Shown: positions 41,231 through 48,120 of the stretch, piece by piece
How positions within the stretch are numbered: the first letter of the stretch is position 1
How the letters are laid out: every line of letters starts with the position of its first letter
Assembly: GCA_023441965.1 (NCBI GenBank)
Contig: JAEZNB010000099.1
Location: forward strand, 1-64,000
Length of the DNA stretch: 64,000 nucleotides
Reading direction: 5' to 3'
Source: Bacillota bacterium
GTDB taxonomy: Bacteria > Bacillota > Clostridia > Lachnospirales > Lachnospiraceae
The notes under the pieces: model-generated
The model's database searches: none
What the model saw: only the letters and a program-made list of their open reading frames with translations
Told to the model about the DNA's origin: nothing
Made by a program: the position numbers and the translations under genes

Positions 41231-42814
41231 ATGTTAAGCACGACTAACTATGGGCTGCAGAAGCCGGAGCCCCTGATCGATAATGTGAATATTGATGTGA
41301 TCAATGGAAATATGGACCTGGTAGACAAAGGGCTTGTTATCTACCTTGGAACAACATCCGGATCCTCCAATGCTTATACGATTGCATCAGAGGATATCAA
41401 GGCGCTTTCTGATGGGTTGGCTATAAGCGTCAAGATTCACGCAGCATCCACAGCAGCAAGCACCCTGAATATAAATGGCTGGGGCGCTAAGGCGATTAGG
41501 AAGGCCGGGGGAACTAACGTGACCAACTTAAAAGTTGGTATTTATACGATGCGGTATGACGGATCGTCTTTTATATTACAGGGTGAGGGAGCTACCGGCA
41601 ATGCCGCTGCATCTGACCTCCTCCTGGGCAAAACAGCAACTACAGATGCAGGTGATATCACCGGCACAATGCCTGATATCGGACCGGTGACTGCTGAGAC
41701 AGTGAATTTGACATCCCAGGGCCAGGAATACACCATAGCCTATGGGAAACATTCTGGGTTGAGAAAAATCAAAGCGTTATTATCAGGATTGGTTGAGAGC
41801 GTGATTAAAGCTGGAGCTACAGTAGGTGGCATTGCAGGCACCTTCACAGCAGATGCTACTGCAACAGCCAGTAAATTGACATTAGGGGAGACTGCTTATG
41901 TAAATGGTGCAAAGATTACCGGCAACATCCCAATAGCTCCACAATATCCAAATGAAAATAATGCTTCACAATTTGATGTATATAGTGCCCCTCCCAATCC
42001 ATTGAATGGTAATCATAACGTATTTCTTATGGCTCCTAGAGGTTACTATGAAAACGGAACATGGTTAGGTTATAATGAGCCTAATTTAAAGGCCGTCAAC
42101 ATAAAAGCGGGAGTTGAGATAGGTGGCAATGCGAAAATCACGGGTACTTATACTGCTGATGCCAATGCTACCAATAATGACATCCTTGCTACTAAGACGG
42201 CTTACGTCAATGGTGCAAAGATTACCGGCAACATTCCCGTCATGTCCACTGAACCAAGGGCAGCAGCAGAGGTATTCGGGCACACCACCTCGAAAAGGAT
42301 ATACCTCAAGACTCCTGCAGGGTATTTTGATGGTGGTAGTAATTCAATGGTATATGCAGAAGACAACAATTGGTTAGCTGCAAACATCAAAAAAGATGTA
42401 TCAGTTTTTGGCCTTATAGGCACTCATGAAGGCACTAAGTATGCATCTGGTTCAGCCTCTATATTAAGTACTGATACATCCCCGCATGCATTTTATAATG
42501 TGAGCGGTGCCTCTGCTAGTGGAACTATTAAGTATATTGCCATTCCAAAATCATCAATCAGCTTTACTCCATCAGCAATATTAGTCAGAGGACAGGCCAA
42601 TAATACCAGCTTAACAATAATGAGACCTAATGGAATAGTTAGCAATGGCTCAAACATATGGCATGCAGTAGTCCTTAACGGATTAGATTTAAGCGTTCCG
42701 AGTGGCAATACTACTCTATGCTATGGTTCTGGTGGTTTATCAGACGGATCTAATTATTATATTCCTGTGTCCAGTGCTTTTACAGGCTCGTCATGGGAAG
42801 CCTTTGGACAATAA
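41231..42814 (+). CDS. Tail fibre / receptor-binding protein with internal repeats
   Basis: A 527-residue fibre. The N-terminus (STTNYGLQKPEPLIDNVNID) is the usual baseplate-attachment start of Clostridia phage fibres. The middle repeats the unit ATxTASxLxLGxTAYVNGAKITGNIP, seen near residues 210-235 and 305-335, with an earlier half copy near 135-150. The C-terminal 170 residues are Ser/Thr/Gly/Asn-rich and likely bind the host surface. The two 26-base DNA copies coding VNGAKITGN are nearly identical and could recombine. Confidence 0.85.
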   Translation: MLSTTNYGLQKPEPLIDNVNIDVINGNMDLVDKGLVIYLGTTSGSSNAYTIASEDIKALSDGLAISVKIHAASTAASTLNINGWGAKAIRKAGGTNVTNLKVGIYTMRYDGSSFILQGEGATGNAAASDLLLGKTATTDAGDITGTMPDIGPVTAETVNLTSQGQEYTIAYGKHSGLRKIKALLSGLVESVIKAGATVGGIAGTFTADATATASKLTLGETAYVNGAKITGNIPIAPQYPNENNASQFDVYSAPPNPLNGNHNVFLMAPRGYYENGTWLGYNEPNLKAVNIKAGVEIGGNAKITGTYTADANATNNDILATKTAYVNGAKITGNIPVMSTEPRAAAEVFGHTTSKRIYLKTPAGYFDGGSNSMVYAEDNNWLAANIKKDVSVFGLIGTHEGTKYASGSASILSTDTSPHAFYNVSGASASGTIKYIAIPKSSISFTPSAILVRGQANNTSLTIMRPNGIVSNGSNIWHAVVLNGLDLSVPSGNTTLCYGSGGLSDGSNYYIPVSSAFTGSSWEAFGQ

Positions 42815-42829
42815 GAAAGGAGAAATTTT

Positions 42830-43144
42830 ATGCAGTATCTTGTGGTATACGATAGCGCAACAGGGAATCTTGTTACAGGTACAATGGCGGGTGGATATGT
42901 AAAACCAACCGGAACCATTAAATACCTTGAAACTGACATTCCGGAAGGAAGGTATCCTGTCAGAGTTGATGTTTCTGAAACCCCGCATACAGTGGTACTT
43001 AGTGAGGCGCCCAGGGATCTGGTTGCTGAAAAGATTGCTGAAATTGAGAACAGACAAGGCGCAAATGACAGTTTAAATTTAATGGTGCTTGAAGCTATGG
43101 CAGATCTCTATGAAACTGTCCTGCCGTTTTTGCCACCGATGTGA
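42830..43144 (+). CDS. Tail-fibre-linked hypothetical protein, 104 residues
   Basis: A beta-strand half (YLVVYDSATGNLVTGT) is followed by a helical half ending LPFLPPM. It lies directly after the fibre gene with AAAGGAG upstream and may be a fibre chaperone or small tail tip protein (inference). Confidence 0.7.
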   Translation: MQYLVVYDSATGNLVTGTMAGGYVKPTGTIKYLETDIPEGRYPVRVDVSETPHTVVLSEAPRDLVAEKIAEIENRQGANDSLNLMVLEAMADLYETVLPFLPPM

Positions 43145-43156
43145 AGGAGATATCTT

Positions 43157-43270
43157 ATGGAGAGGATTTATTATTTACTTGTGAAAAACGGAGCGAGGAC
43201 AATTAACCAGGTACCGGTCCATCTGCGAAACGCAGTGCAGGCATTGCTGGACGCAGATATGGGACAGTGA
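43157..43270 (+). CDS. CD1375-like small phage protein, copy 1
   Basis: A 37-residue protein with RTINQVPVHLRNAVQALLDA, the pattern of the CD1375 family found between fibre and lysis genes in Clostridia phages. GAAGGAG precedes the ATG. Function unknown. Confidence 0.7.
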   Translation: MERIYYLLVKNGARTINQVPVHLRNAVQALLDADMGQ

Positions 43271-43334
43271 AGCATTAATCACATATTTATAAGTAATGAG
43301 TTTGATAACAAATTTTTAGAGAGGAGGAGATTAT

Positions 43335-43466
43335 ATGGTAGATATATATGTTACACTTATCGTGCTAAAGCGAAGGACCATTGATCAGGTTCCCGCTCAC
43401 TTAAAGGCGGCTGTTCTCGCTGATCTCAATGCCATAGGACTGGATGGCTATGGAAATCCGCTGTAG
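43335..43466 (+). CDS. CD1375-like small phage protein, copy 2
   Basis: A 43-residue paralogue of the gene before it (RTIDQVPAHLKAAVLADLNA). GAGGAGGAG lies upstream. The tandem pair suggests local duplication with divergence. Confidence 0.7.
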   Translation: MVDIYVTLIVLKRRTIDQVPAHLKAAVLADLNAIGLDGYGNPL

Positions 43467-43491
43467 CCTGCAAATCCATACATAATCCAAT

Positions 43492-43515
43492 GAGCCGCAG
43501 AGGCTCTTTTATTTT
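43492..43515 (+). terminator. Intrinsic terminator before the lysis genes
   Basis: GAGCC-gcaga-GGCTC followed by TTTTATTTT. Confidence 0.75.
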
Positions 43516-43538
43516 ACAGAAAGGATGGAAGCCATGAA

Positions 43539-43805
43539 ATGAGTGAAAACACCTTTGAAAGAGAAGTATTAGACCGATTAATAAAAATCGAGGCAAAACT
43601 GGATAACTACGAGAAACTCAAAGAGCAGGTGTACGATAACCAGCGCTGCATTATTAAGTTATACGAAAAGCAGGAGCAACAGCAGCAGCAAATAGACGAG
43701 CTGCGCGATCACAATAAGTGGCTCGCAAGAGCTGTTGCTGGGGTTTGTATAACAGCTGTTATCGGTCTTGTGGTCGTATTAATCAAGGCAGGAGCCGGGT
43801 TATAA
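43539..43805 (+). CDS. XhlA-type haemolysin/holin partner
   Basis: An 88-residue protein: a coiled coil (about 5-60, with QEQQQQQIDELRDHNKWLAR) and one C-terminal membrane helix (about 64-85). This is the XhlA family, which acts with the holin to open the membrane for the endolysin. GAAAGGATGG lies upstream. Confidence 0.88.
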   Translation: MSENTFEREVLDRLIKIEAKLDNYEKLKEQVYDNQRCIIKLYEKQEQQQQQIDELRDHNKWLARAVAGVCITAVIGLVVVLIKAGAGL

Positions 43806-43823
43806 GAAAGGAATGGTGAGAAA

Positions 43824-44198
43824 ATGGACTACAACAGCATATTAATGACCATCGTTACGTCGGTAGTAATACCGGCGATTATTATTTTAGGGAAAGCTGT
43901 TTATAAGGCAATTGAGGAAAATGTCAAAGACAAGCGTCTGCAGAAGTATCTCCTGATTGCTATGGATTGTGTATCCGATGCAGTCGCTGATATTGCCCAG
44001 ACTGTAGTTGACCGCATCAAGGATGATGAGTGGGATAAATATGCAAAAAAGGCAGCATTTGAAGCTGCCAAAGAAAAAGCCCTGCAGCACTTAGGTATTA
44101 CCGGTAAGACACTCCTTGAGGAAGCTCTGGGGGATTTCGAAGGCTGGATCAATAGCAAGATTGAAGCTGAGGTTAAGAGACTGGCGGTGAGATCATGA
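43824..44198 (+). CDS. Phage holin, LLH family
   Basis: A 124-residue protein with one N-terminal membrane helix (about 6-28) and a long charged C-terminal helix region (VDRIKDDEWDKYAKKAAFEA). This layout fits the LLH holin family. It overlaps the endolysin gene by 4 bases. Confidence 0.85.
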   Translation: MDYNSILMTIVTSVVIPAIIILGKAVYKAIEENVKDKRLQKYLLIAMDCVSDAVADIAQTVVDRIKDDEWDKYAKKAAFEAAKEKALQHLGITGKTLLEEALGDFEGWINSKIEAEVKRLAVRS

Positions 44199-44917
44199 TC
44201 AGAATAGGACATGCCTCAATCGACGAAAACGGCAAGATCGCCGGAGGGAAAGTTGGCGATCAGACTGGAAAAGAGATCTGTACCAGGGGATGGTATGACA
44301 AGGGTTGGAACGTATACCTGGAATGTACCGATCAGGCCCTGGCCGACAAAGCGGCTGCCTTCGTAGAAGAGATCTGTGCCAATGATAACTTTGGCTATGA
44401 CCAGTCCCAGAGACTTACCGGTTACAATGCAATCGTTGCTAATGGTAGCAAAGTCAAGGGTGCTAAGGGAGAGTTTGACTGCAGCTCTCTGGTGTCAAGC
44501 TGTTATAGTCTGGCCGGTCTCCCCGTATCGCCGGCCAACACCACCAGATCACTACGTGAGAGTTTTTTAGCAACCGGTAAGTTTAAGGTTTACACGGATG
44601 CAGAACATCTGACCAGCGATACATACGCAAAGCGTGGCAGTCTATACCTAAAGGAGGGCAGTCATGTAGTTATGGCCTTGGAGGACGGCTCAAACAGCAA
44701 AAACCCCCATAAGGAGCCCCTGCTTACAATTAAGCTCGGTTCCAAGGGCGAGGGAGTAAAGTGGGTACAATGGGAGCTTAACCGGTACGGATATAAGCTT
44801 GACATTGACGGCAGCTGCGGGCCAAAAACTGACCAGGCCATATGGGATTACCAGGCTAAGCATGGCCTTGTAGTTGATGGTAAGGTCGGACCTAAAACCA
44901 GGCAGTCATTGAGATAA
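44195..44917 (+). CDS. Endolysin: NlpC/P60-like amidase with C-terminal peptidoglycan-binding domain
   Basis: A 240-residue lysin. The N-terminal domain (1-165) has FDCSSLVSSCY with the catalytic Cys near residue 93 and GSHVVMAL with the likely His. The C-terminal domain (about 180-240) is PG-binding type 1 (GSKGEGVKWVQWELNRYGY to DGKVGPKTRQSLR). It cuts host wall peptides once the holin opens the membrane. No signal peptide is seen. Confidence 0.9.
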   Translation: MIRIGHASIDENGKIAGGKVGDQTGKEICTRGWYDKGWNVYLECTDQALADKAAAFVEEICANDNFGYDQSQRLTGYNAIVANGSKVKGAKGEFDCSSLVSSCYSLAGLPVSPANTTRSLRESFLATGKFKVYTDAEHLTSDTYAKRGSLYLKEGSHVVMALEDGSNSKNPHKEPLLTIKLGSKGEGVKWVQWELNRYGYKLDIDGSCGPKTDQAIWDYQAKHGLVVDGKVGPKTRQSLR

Positions 44918-44973
44918 TATCTATACCCGTCCTACAGCGCCACGTGACCAAGGACAGGCCCGGCGGAATTAGT

Positions 44974-45007
44974 CAGGCAATTGGATGTCTCAACCCGTAA
45001 TTGCCTG
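44974..45007. other. Hairpin after the endolysin gene
   Basis: CAGGCAATT pairs perfectly with AATTGCCTG around 16 bases, without a T run. It lies in the gap 44918-45025, which shows no gene. Confidence 0.4.
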
Positions 45008-45025
45008 TATGGTCAAAATACGAGG

Positions 45026-45054
45026 TTGACAGAAAATAACATATGTGTTATCAT
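45026..45054 (+). promoter_or_regulatory. Consensus promoter with an internal operator-like dyad
   Basis: TTGACA (45026-45031), 17 bases, then TATCAT (45049-45054). The dyad ATAACA-tatg-TGTTAT (45036-45051) covers the spacer and part of the -10, so a repressor could block it. Confidence 0.7.
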
Positions 45055-45060
45055 AAATCC

Positions 45061-45138
45061 GTCAGCTGAATAGCTGTGGATTGAAATTAATTATAATTTA
45101 TTTTAAAACCAAGGGGGCTAATCGCCCCCCTTGGTTTT
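45061..45138 (+). ncRNA. Candidate small RNA of about 78 bases
   Basis: It runs from the expected start of the promoter at 45026-45054 to a long terminator (AACCAAGGGGG/CCCCCTTGGTT, about 45107-45137, then TTTTAT). A small hairpin CAGCT-gaat-AGCTG lies near its 5' end. No ORF with a ribosome site is seen. The terminator also serves the leftward gene at 45137. No homologue is recognised. Confidence 0.45.
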
Positions 45139-45140
45139 AT
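45105..45140. terminator. Bidirectional terminator
   Basis: AAAACCAAGGGGG and its reverse complement-like CCCCCTTGGTTTT enclose CTAATCG. T runs follow on both strands, so it ends both the rightward small transcript and the leftward cargo operon. Confidence 0.85.
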
Positions 45141-45565
45141 TCTGAAAATTTATCTTCTATGATCTGTGATATACTCTTCCCGGTATCTTCCCTCATTTTT
45201 TCCAATCGACGCTTAAATTCAGGAGATATTGATATCATTAGTGTAGCTTTTGTGTCAGATGCCTCTTCCGGCTCTCCAAAAGCTTTTATATAATCTTCTG
45301 CATCAAGATGCTCCTCTGCCCACTTGCGGGCTTCTGCAGCTGTATAGGGCCTGATCTGTTCTCCCCATCCTCCAGAATTACCATGCCATACGCCATACAT
45401 GCTGTTTGCATGGCCCTCTCCGTGTATAAAATATCTTCCAGATTTTGTACGGTAGAGGGTTTCGGAGCAAAAGGTAAATTCTCTGGGGGATTGTCCATTA
45501 TCCCAATACCCGATAAACTCAGCGGTTTCAGTGTTGTACAGCTTTCCATCAATTACTTTTTTCAT
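45137..45565 (-). CDS. Leftward cargo protein with C-terminal ribbon-helix-helix-like segment
   Basis: A 142-residue protein. The first 70 residues (GKLYNTETAEFIGYWDNG, KSGRYFIHGEGHANSMYGVW) are common in Firmicutes mobile elements but of unknown role. The C-terminal 32 residues (LMISISPEFKRRLEKMR then GKSISQIIEDKFSE) look like a CopG/Arc DNA-binding fold, as in many antitoxins. AGAGGG lies upstream of ATG 45565. It may repress its own promoter (inference). Confidence 0.7.
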   Translation of the reverse strand: MKKVIDGKLYNTETAEFIGYWDNGQSPREFTFCSETLYRTKSGRYFIHGEGHANSMYGVWHGNSGGWGEQIRPYTAAEARKWAEEHLDAEDYIKAFGEPEEASDTKATLMISISPEFKRRLEKMREDTGKSISQIIEDKFSE

Positions 45566-45611
45566 ATATCCCTCTTTCTCCCCGTATAGCCGATAGGACA
45601 GCGATAAATTT

Positions 45612-45893
45612 TTAAATGTAGATTCTAATGGTTTTAGTCTCACCGTTGTAACTTCCGGGTACTGTCTTAGCATTTGGGTAATTAAGCTTGTACTCTCTGT
45701 AGGATACTTCGGTTTCTTTTAAGCCTTCCATTTCTGCTTTTACTTCCGCTTCGATTGCTTTTTGCTCTTTATAACAGTCTGGGCAAACAGCCTGTTTCCT
45801 GTACCATTCAAGCTTTCTTTCTCTGTCCTTGTTAGGTCCAAACAATTCTACGGTTCCTTCGTGTCCACAGCTAAAAGTAATTGTATACTTCAT
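45612..45893 (-). CDS. Small zinc-binding cargo protein, 93 residues
   Basis: TFSCGHEGTVELFGPNKDRERK and AVCPDCYKEQK form a C-G-H plus CxxC zinc site of a kind common on plasmids and prophages. The C-terminal half is a helix and strands ending TKTIRIYI. AAAGGAGG precedes the start. It is first in a leftward unit with gene 45137, driven by the promoter at 45935-45963. Confidence 0.7.
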   Translation of the reverse strand: MKYTITFSCGHEGTVELFGPNKDRERKLEWYRKQAVCPDCYKEQKAIEAEVKAEMEGLKETEVSYREYKLNYPNAKTVPGSYNGETKTIRIYI

Positions 45894-45927
45894 ATTCATA
45901 TCCTCCTTTTAATACTTTCCATATCTT

Positions 45928-45963
45928 TAAACTCATTATATCATAGAGTTTATTTAAAGTCAA
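45928..45963 (-). promoter_or_regulatory. Leftward cargo promoter with operator dyad
   Basis: On the minus strand TTGACT (45958-45963), 17 bases, TATAAT (45935-45940). A perfect dyad TAAACTC-N11-GAGTTTA (45928-45952) covers the -10 box. Confidence 0.75.
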
Positions 45964-45993
45964 TATATAATAGAGAATAAATATAGTATAATA

Positions 45994-46057
45994 TTGACAT
46001 CATATAGCACAAAATGGCATAATTTTACCCCGGTCGTTATCGGCCGGGGTAGTTTTA
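45994..46057. terminator. Strong hairpin terminator, with a promoter-like site just before it
   Basis: TACCCCGG (46026-46033) pairs with CCGGGGTA (46044-46051), then GTTTTA. It lies 4 bases past the lipoprotein stop. A plus-strand TTGACA-N18-CATAAT (45994-46023) stands directly before the hairpin; any transcript would be stopped at once. Confidence 0.55.
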
Positions 46058-46061
46058 TGCC

Positions 46062-46565
46062 TTACTCATCGTATTCGTCATCATCGCTGACAGCTAAGTC
46101 GTTCTCCATCATGTACCTGATCCGTTCCTGCAGTGCCTCTTCGTCATAATAATCGTCGTCTTCATCTATGATCACATACTCTTCGTCTGGAGCCAGATCG
46201 CCGGAGCCGAAATCATCTATATAATCTCTTTCTGCTATATCGTTCAGGTACTGCAGGTCCTCATCGGTGTAAATCTCTTCTTCCTCATATGCAGGTATGT
46301 TATATTCAATCGTCACGTTCACTACGATCGGAGTTGGTACCGGTGTTGGAGTTGGCTCAGGTGTAGGCGTAGGAGGGATAGGAGTTGGTGTTGGTTCAGG
46401 CGTAGGAATCGGAGTAACAGTTGGAGCAGGCGAGGGTGTTGGATCTGCCTTCTCGGTCGGTATGGCAATAACCTGATCAGCAGCTACTATAGGGTCCTCC
46501 TTTGTCCCGCAGCTGGATAGTGCGAGGACTAAAATACATATCGTAAATAAAACCTTTATCTTCAT
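46062..46565 (-). CDS. Cargo lipoprotein carrying the tape measure C-terminal domain; candidate superinfection-exclusion factor
   Basis: A 167-residue predicted lipoprotein. The signal (MKIKVLFTICILVLALSSCG) has the lipobox LSSC, so the mature protein should sit on the outer face of the membrane. A Pro/Thr spacer of TPTP/PTPE units (about 40-80) would cross the wall. The C-terminal 67 residues begin DEDLQYLNDIAERDYIDDF and share 18 of the first 26 positions with residues 568-593 of the phage tape measure protein; the later RIRYMMENDLA matches RIEYIMREEIA. AAAGGAGG lies 4 bases before ATG 46565. It has its own promoter, so it is likely made in the lysogen. The exclusion role is inferred. Confidence 0.85.
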   Translation of the reverse strand: MKIKVLFTICILVLALSSCGTKEDPIVAADQVIAIPTEKADPTPSPAPTVTPIPTPEPTPTPIPPTPTPEPTPTPVPTPIVVNVTIEYNIPAYEEEEIYTDEDLQYLNDIAERDYIDDFGSGDLAPDEEYVIIDEDDDYYDEEALQERIRYMMENDLAVSDDDEYDE

Positions 46566-46602
46566 AAGGCCTCCTTTGTGCATTACAACAATTACCAATA
46601 AC

Positions 46603-46631
46603 ATTATAATACTACCGGTGGACTTTGTAAA
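46603..46631 (-). promoter_or_regulatory. Lipoprotein promoter
   Basis: On the minus strand TTTACA (46626-46631), 17 bases, TATAAT (46603-46608). No phage operator is visible, so expression should be constitutive in the lysogen. Confidence 0.75.
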
Positions 46632-46640
46632 CAAAAGAAA

Positions 46641-46662
46641 ACCCCGCATTGCTGCGGGGTCC
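46641..46662 (-). terminator. Terminator insulating the cargo block from attR
   Basis: ACCCCGCA-ttgc-TGCGGGGT; on the minus strand TTTTCTTTT follows. It would stop leftward transcripts entering from the host side. Confidence 0.7.
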
Positions 46663-46818
46663 TCTTTATCTAAATAATTCCATAAACTATATTATCATGC
46701 CGTATATGATGTGTACAGTTGGCAAAATGGAGAAAAATGACATAAAAAGTATACAAATAGCACAAAAAAATAATAGCGCTTTGATAATTGATTTTCTGTG
46801 AGTACTTCTTTTATTATC

Positions 46819-46833
46819 ATGCGCCCGGATAGG
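46819..46833 (+). other. attR core
   Basis: ATGCGCCCGGATAGG, in frame with the 3' part of cpaF (MRPDR). See attL. Confidence 0.88.
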
Positions 46834-47250
46834 ATTATTGTCGGAGAGGTCAGGGATGCAGCAGCCATTGACATGCTTCAGGCAATGAACACAGGACATG
46901 ACGGGTCCATGTCCACAGGACATGCGAACTCTCCCTCTGATATGCTGAACCGGCTGGAGGCTCTCGTATTACTAGGCGCGGATATCCCCCTGGTAGCGAT
47001 CAGAAAACAGATTGCCTCTGCCATAGATATCATTGTTCATCTCGGCAGGCTGAGGGATAGATCCAGAAGGGTACTGGAAGTGACAGAGGTTCTACCCTGT
47101 GAGGAGCATGAGCTGCGGCTGAACCCCTTGTTTGTGTTTGTGGAGGAGGGGGAAGAGGAAGAAAGCATTCATGGGAGACTGATCAGGCAAAACTGTCTGC
47201 AGTATAAGGATAAGCTTCTTAGGGCAGGCATAAGACCGGAGGAGTTATAA
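46819..47250 (+). pseudogene. cpaF: CpaF/TadA pilus ATPase, 3' part
   Basis: This is the C-terminal third of the pilus ATPase: MRPDRIIVGEVRDAAAIDML (Walker B region), then MNTGHDGSMSTGHANS with the His-box, and a closing domain to 47250. A GTG at 46798 could open it in prophage DNA, but no ribosome site stands before it. Without Walker A the fragment cannot hydrolyse ATP. It leads directly to tadB 117 bases on. Confidence 0.92.
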
Positions 47251-47367
47251 AGCCAAGGAAGTAAAGGCAGGACACGTAGCCCATGAAGCGGAGAAAGATA
47301 AAAGTCCATGATACTTCATGAAGGGAGTAAGGATCAGAAGCCGGTTAGGAATTGGAGGTGAAAGCAT

Positions 47368-48111
47368 ATGGCAAGGAAGGATAAGGGAAAGCAGATTTAC
47401 CTGAAAGAAACATTGGCAGACCTGCTGGAGGGAGTGGCACGAATCAGTCTGATCGGATTTCTCTTCTATCGAAGCGCTTTTGCCTGCCTGCTCTTATGTC
47501 CGGGTATCTATCTTCATCTTCAGAAGAAGAGGAAGGAGCGGATAGCAAGAAATCAATGGAAGCTAAATCTGGAGTTTCGGGATGGCCTTGCAGCAATATC
47601 GGCGGCCCTAAGTGCAGGGTATTCCGCTGAGAATGCCTTGGTAGAGGCCCTGAAGGATCTGAGCCTGATTTATCCGAGGAATGCGATGATTCTGAAGGAA
47701 TTTGCCTTCATGAACAATCAGATCCGCATGAATATCACCGTGGAGAAAGCCCTCAACGAGTTTGGAGAAAGAAGCGGTATAGAAGACATCATCAGCTTTG
47801 CCGAAGTGTTCTCGACCGCCAAGCGGACAGGAGGAGACCTAATCCAGGTGATTCGGTCTACCAGCGCTACCTTAAACGACAAGCTGGAGGTAAAGAGAGA
47901 AATACTTACTCTGATCACTGCAAAGAAGCTGGAGGCAGAAATCATGAAATCAGTTCCCCTAGGGATCATCGGATATCTTACCCTGTCTTCCCCCGGCTTT
48001 CTGACTCCGCTTTACCATAACCTTCTGGGAGTTACGATTATGACGATTCTCTTATTCCTATATCTGGGTGCTATGAAGGCAGTGAATAAAATCATATCAA
48101 TAGAAGTATAG
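47368..48111 (+). CDS. tadB: TadB-like pilus platform protein
   Basis: A 247-residue inner-membrane protein with a T2SSF domain (about 70-190: LEFRDGLAAISAALSAGYSAENALVEAL, ERSGIEDIISFAEVFSTAKRTGGDL). Hydrophobic helices lie near 25-50 and at the C-terminus (about 195-240). With TadC it forms the platform on which CpaF acts. GGAGGTGAAAGC precedes the ATG. Confidence 0.88.
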   Translation: MARKDKGKQIYLKETLADLLEGVARISLIGFLFYRSAFACLLLCPGIYLHLQKKRKERIARNQWKLNLEFRDGLAAISAALSAGYSAENALVEALKDLSLIYPRNAMILKEFAFMNNQIRMNITVEKALNEFGERSGIEDIISFAEVFSTAKRTGGDLIQVIRSTSATLNDKLEVKREILTLITAKKLEAEIMKSVPLGIIGYLTLSSPGFLTPLYHNLLGVTIMTILLFLYLGAMKAVNKIISIEV

Positions 48112-48120
48112 GAGGTGGCA

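Larger units (their letters stand above)
3408..46833. mobile_element. Complete temperate prophage, contractile-tailed, integrated in cpaF
   Basis: The element runs between two copies of ATGCGCCC(A/G)GATAGG. It carries a full set: integrase, repressor/Cro switch, recombination and replication genes, terminase, portal, MuF, scaffold, capsid, connectors, sheath, tube, tape measure, baseplate, fibre, holin and endolysin. Sheath, LysM baseplate protein, DUF2577, DUF2634, gp47/J and DUF2313 genes follow the order of B. subtilis PBSX. Nearly all morphogenesis genes look intact, so the phage may be inducible. Cargo genes sit near 19200-20700, 22740-23400 and 45000-46600. Confidence 0.95.

Noticed and set aside
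45994..46023. Plus-strand promoter TTGACA-N18-CATAAT
   Set aside because: It leads straight into a terminator hairpin and no gene follows on that strand; kept only as a remark.
46798..47250. Separate gene starting at GTG 46798
   Set aside because: It has no ribosome site and begins in prophage DNA. It is the 3' remnant of cpaF, not an independent protein.
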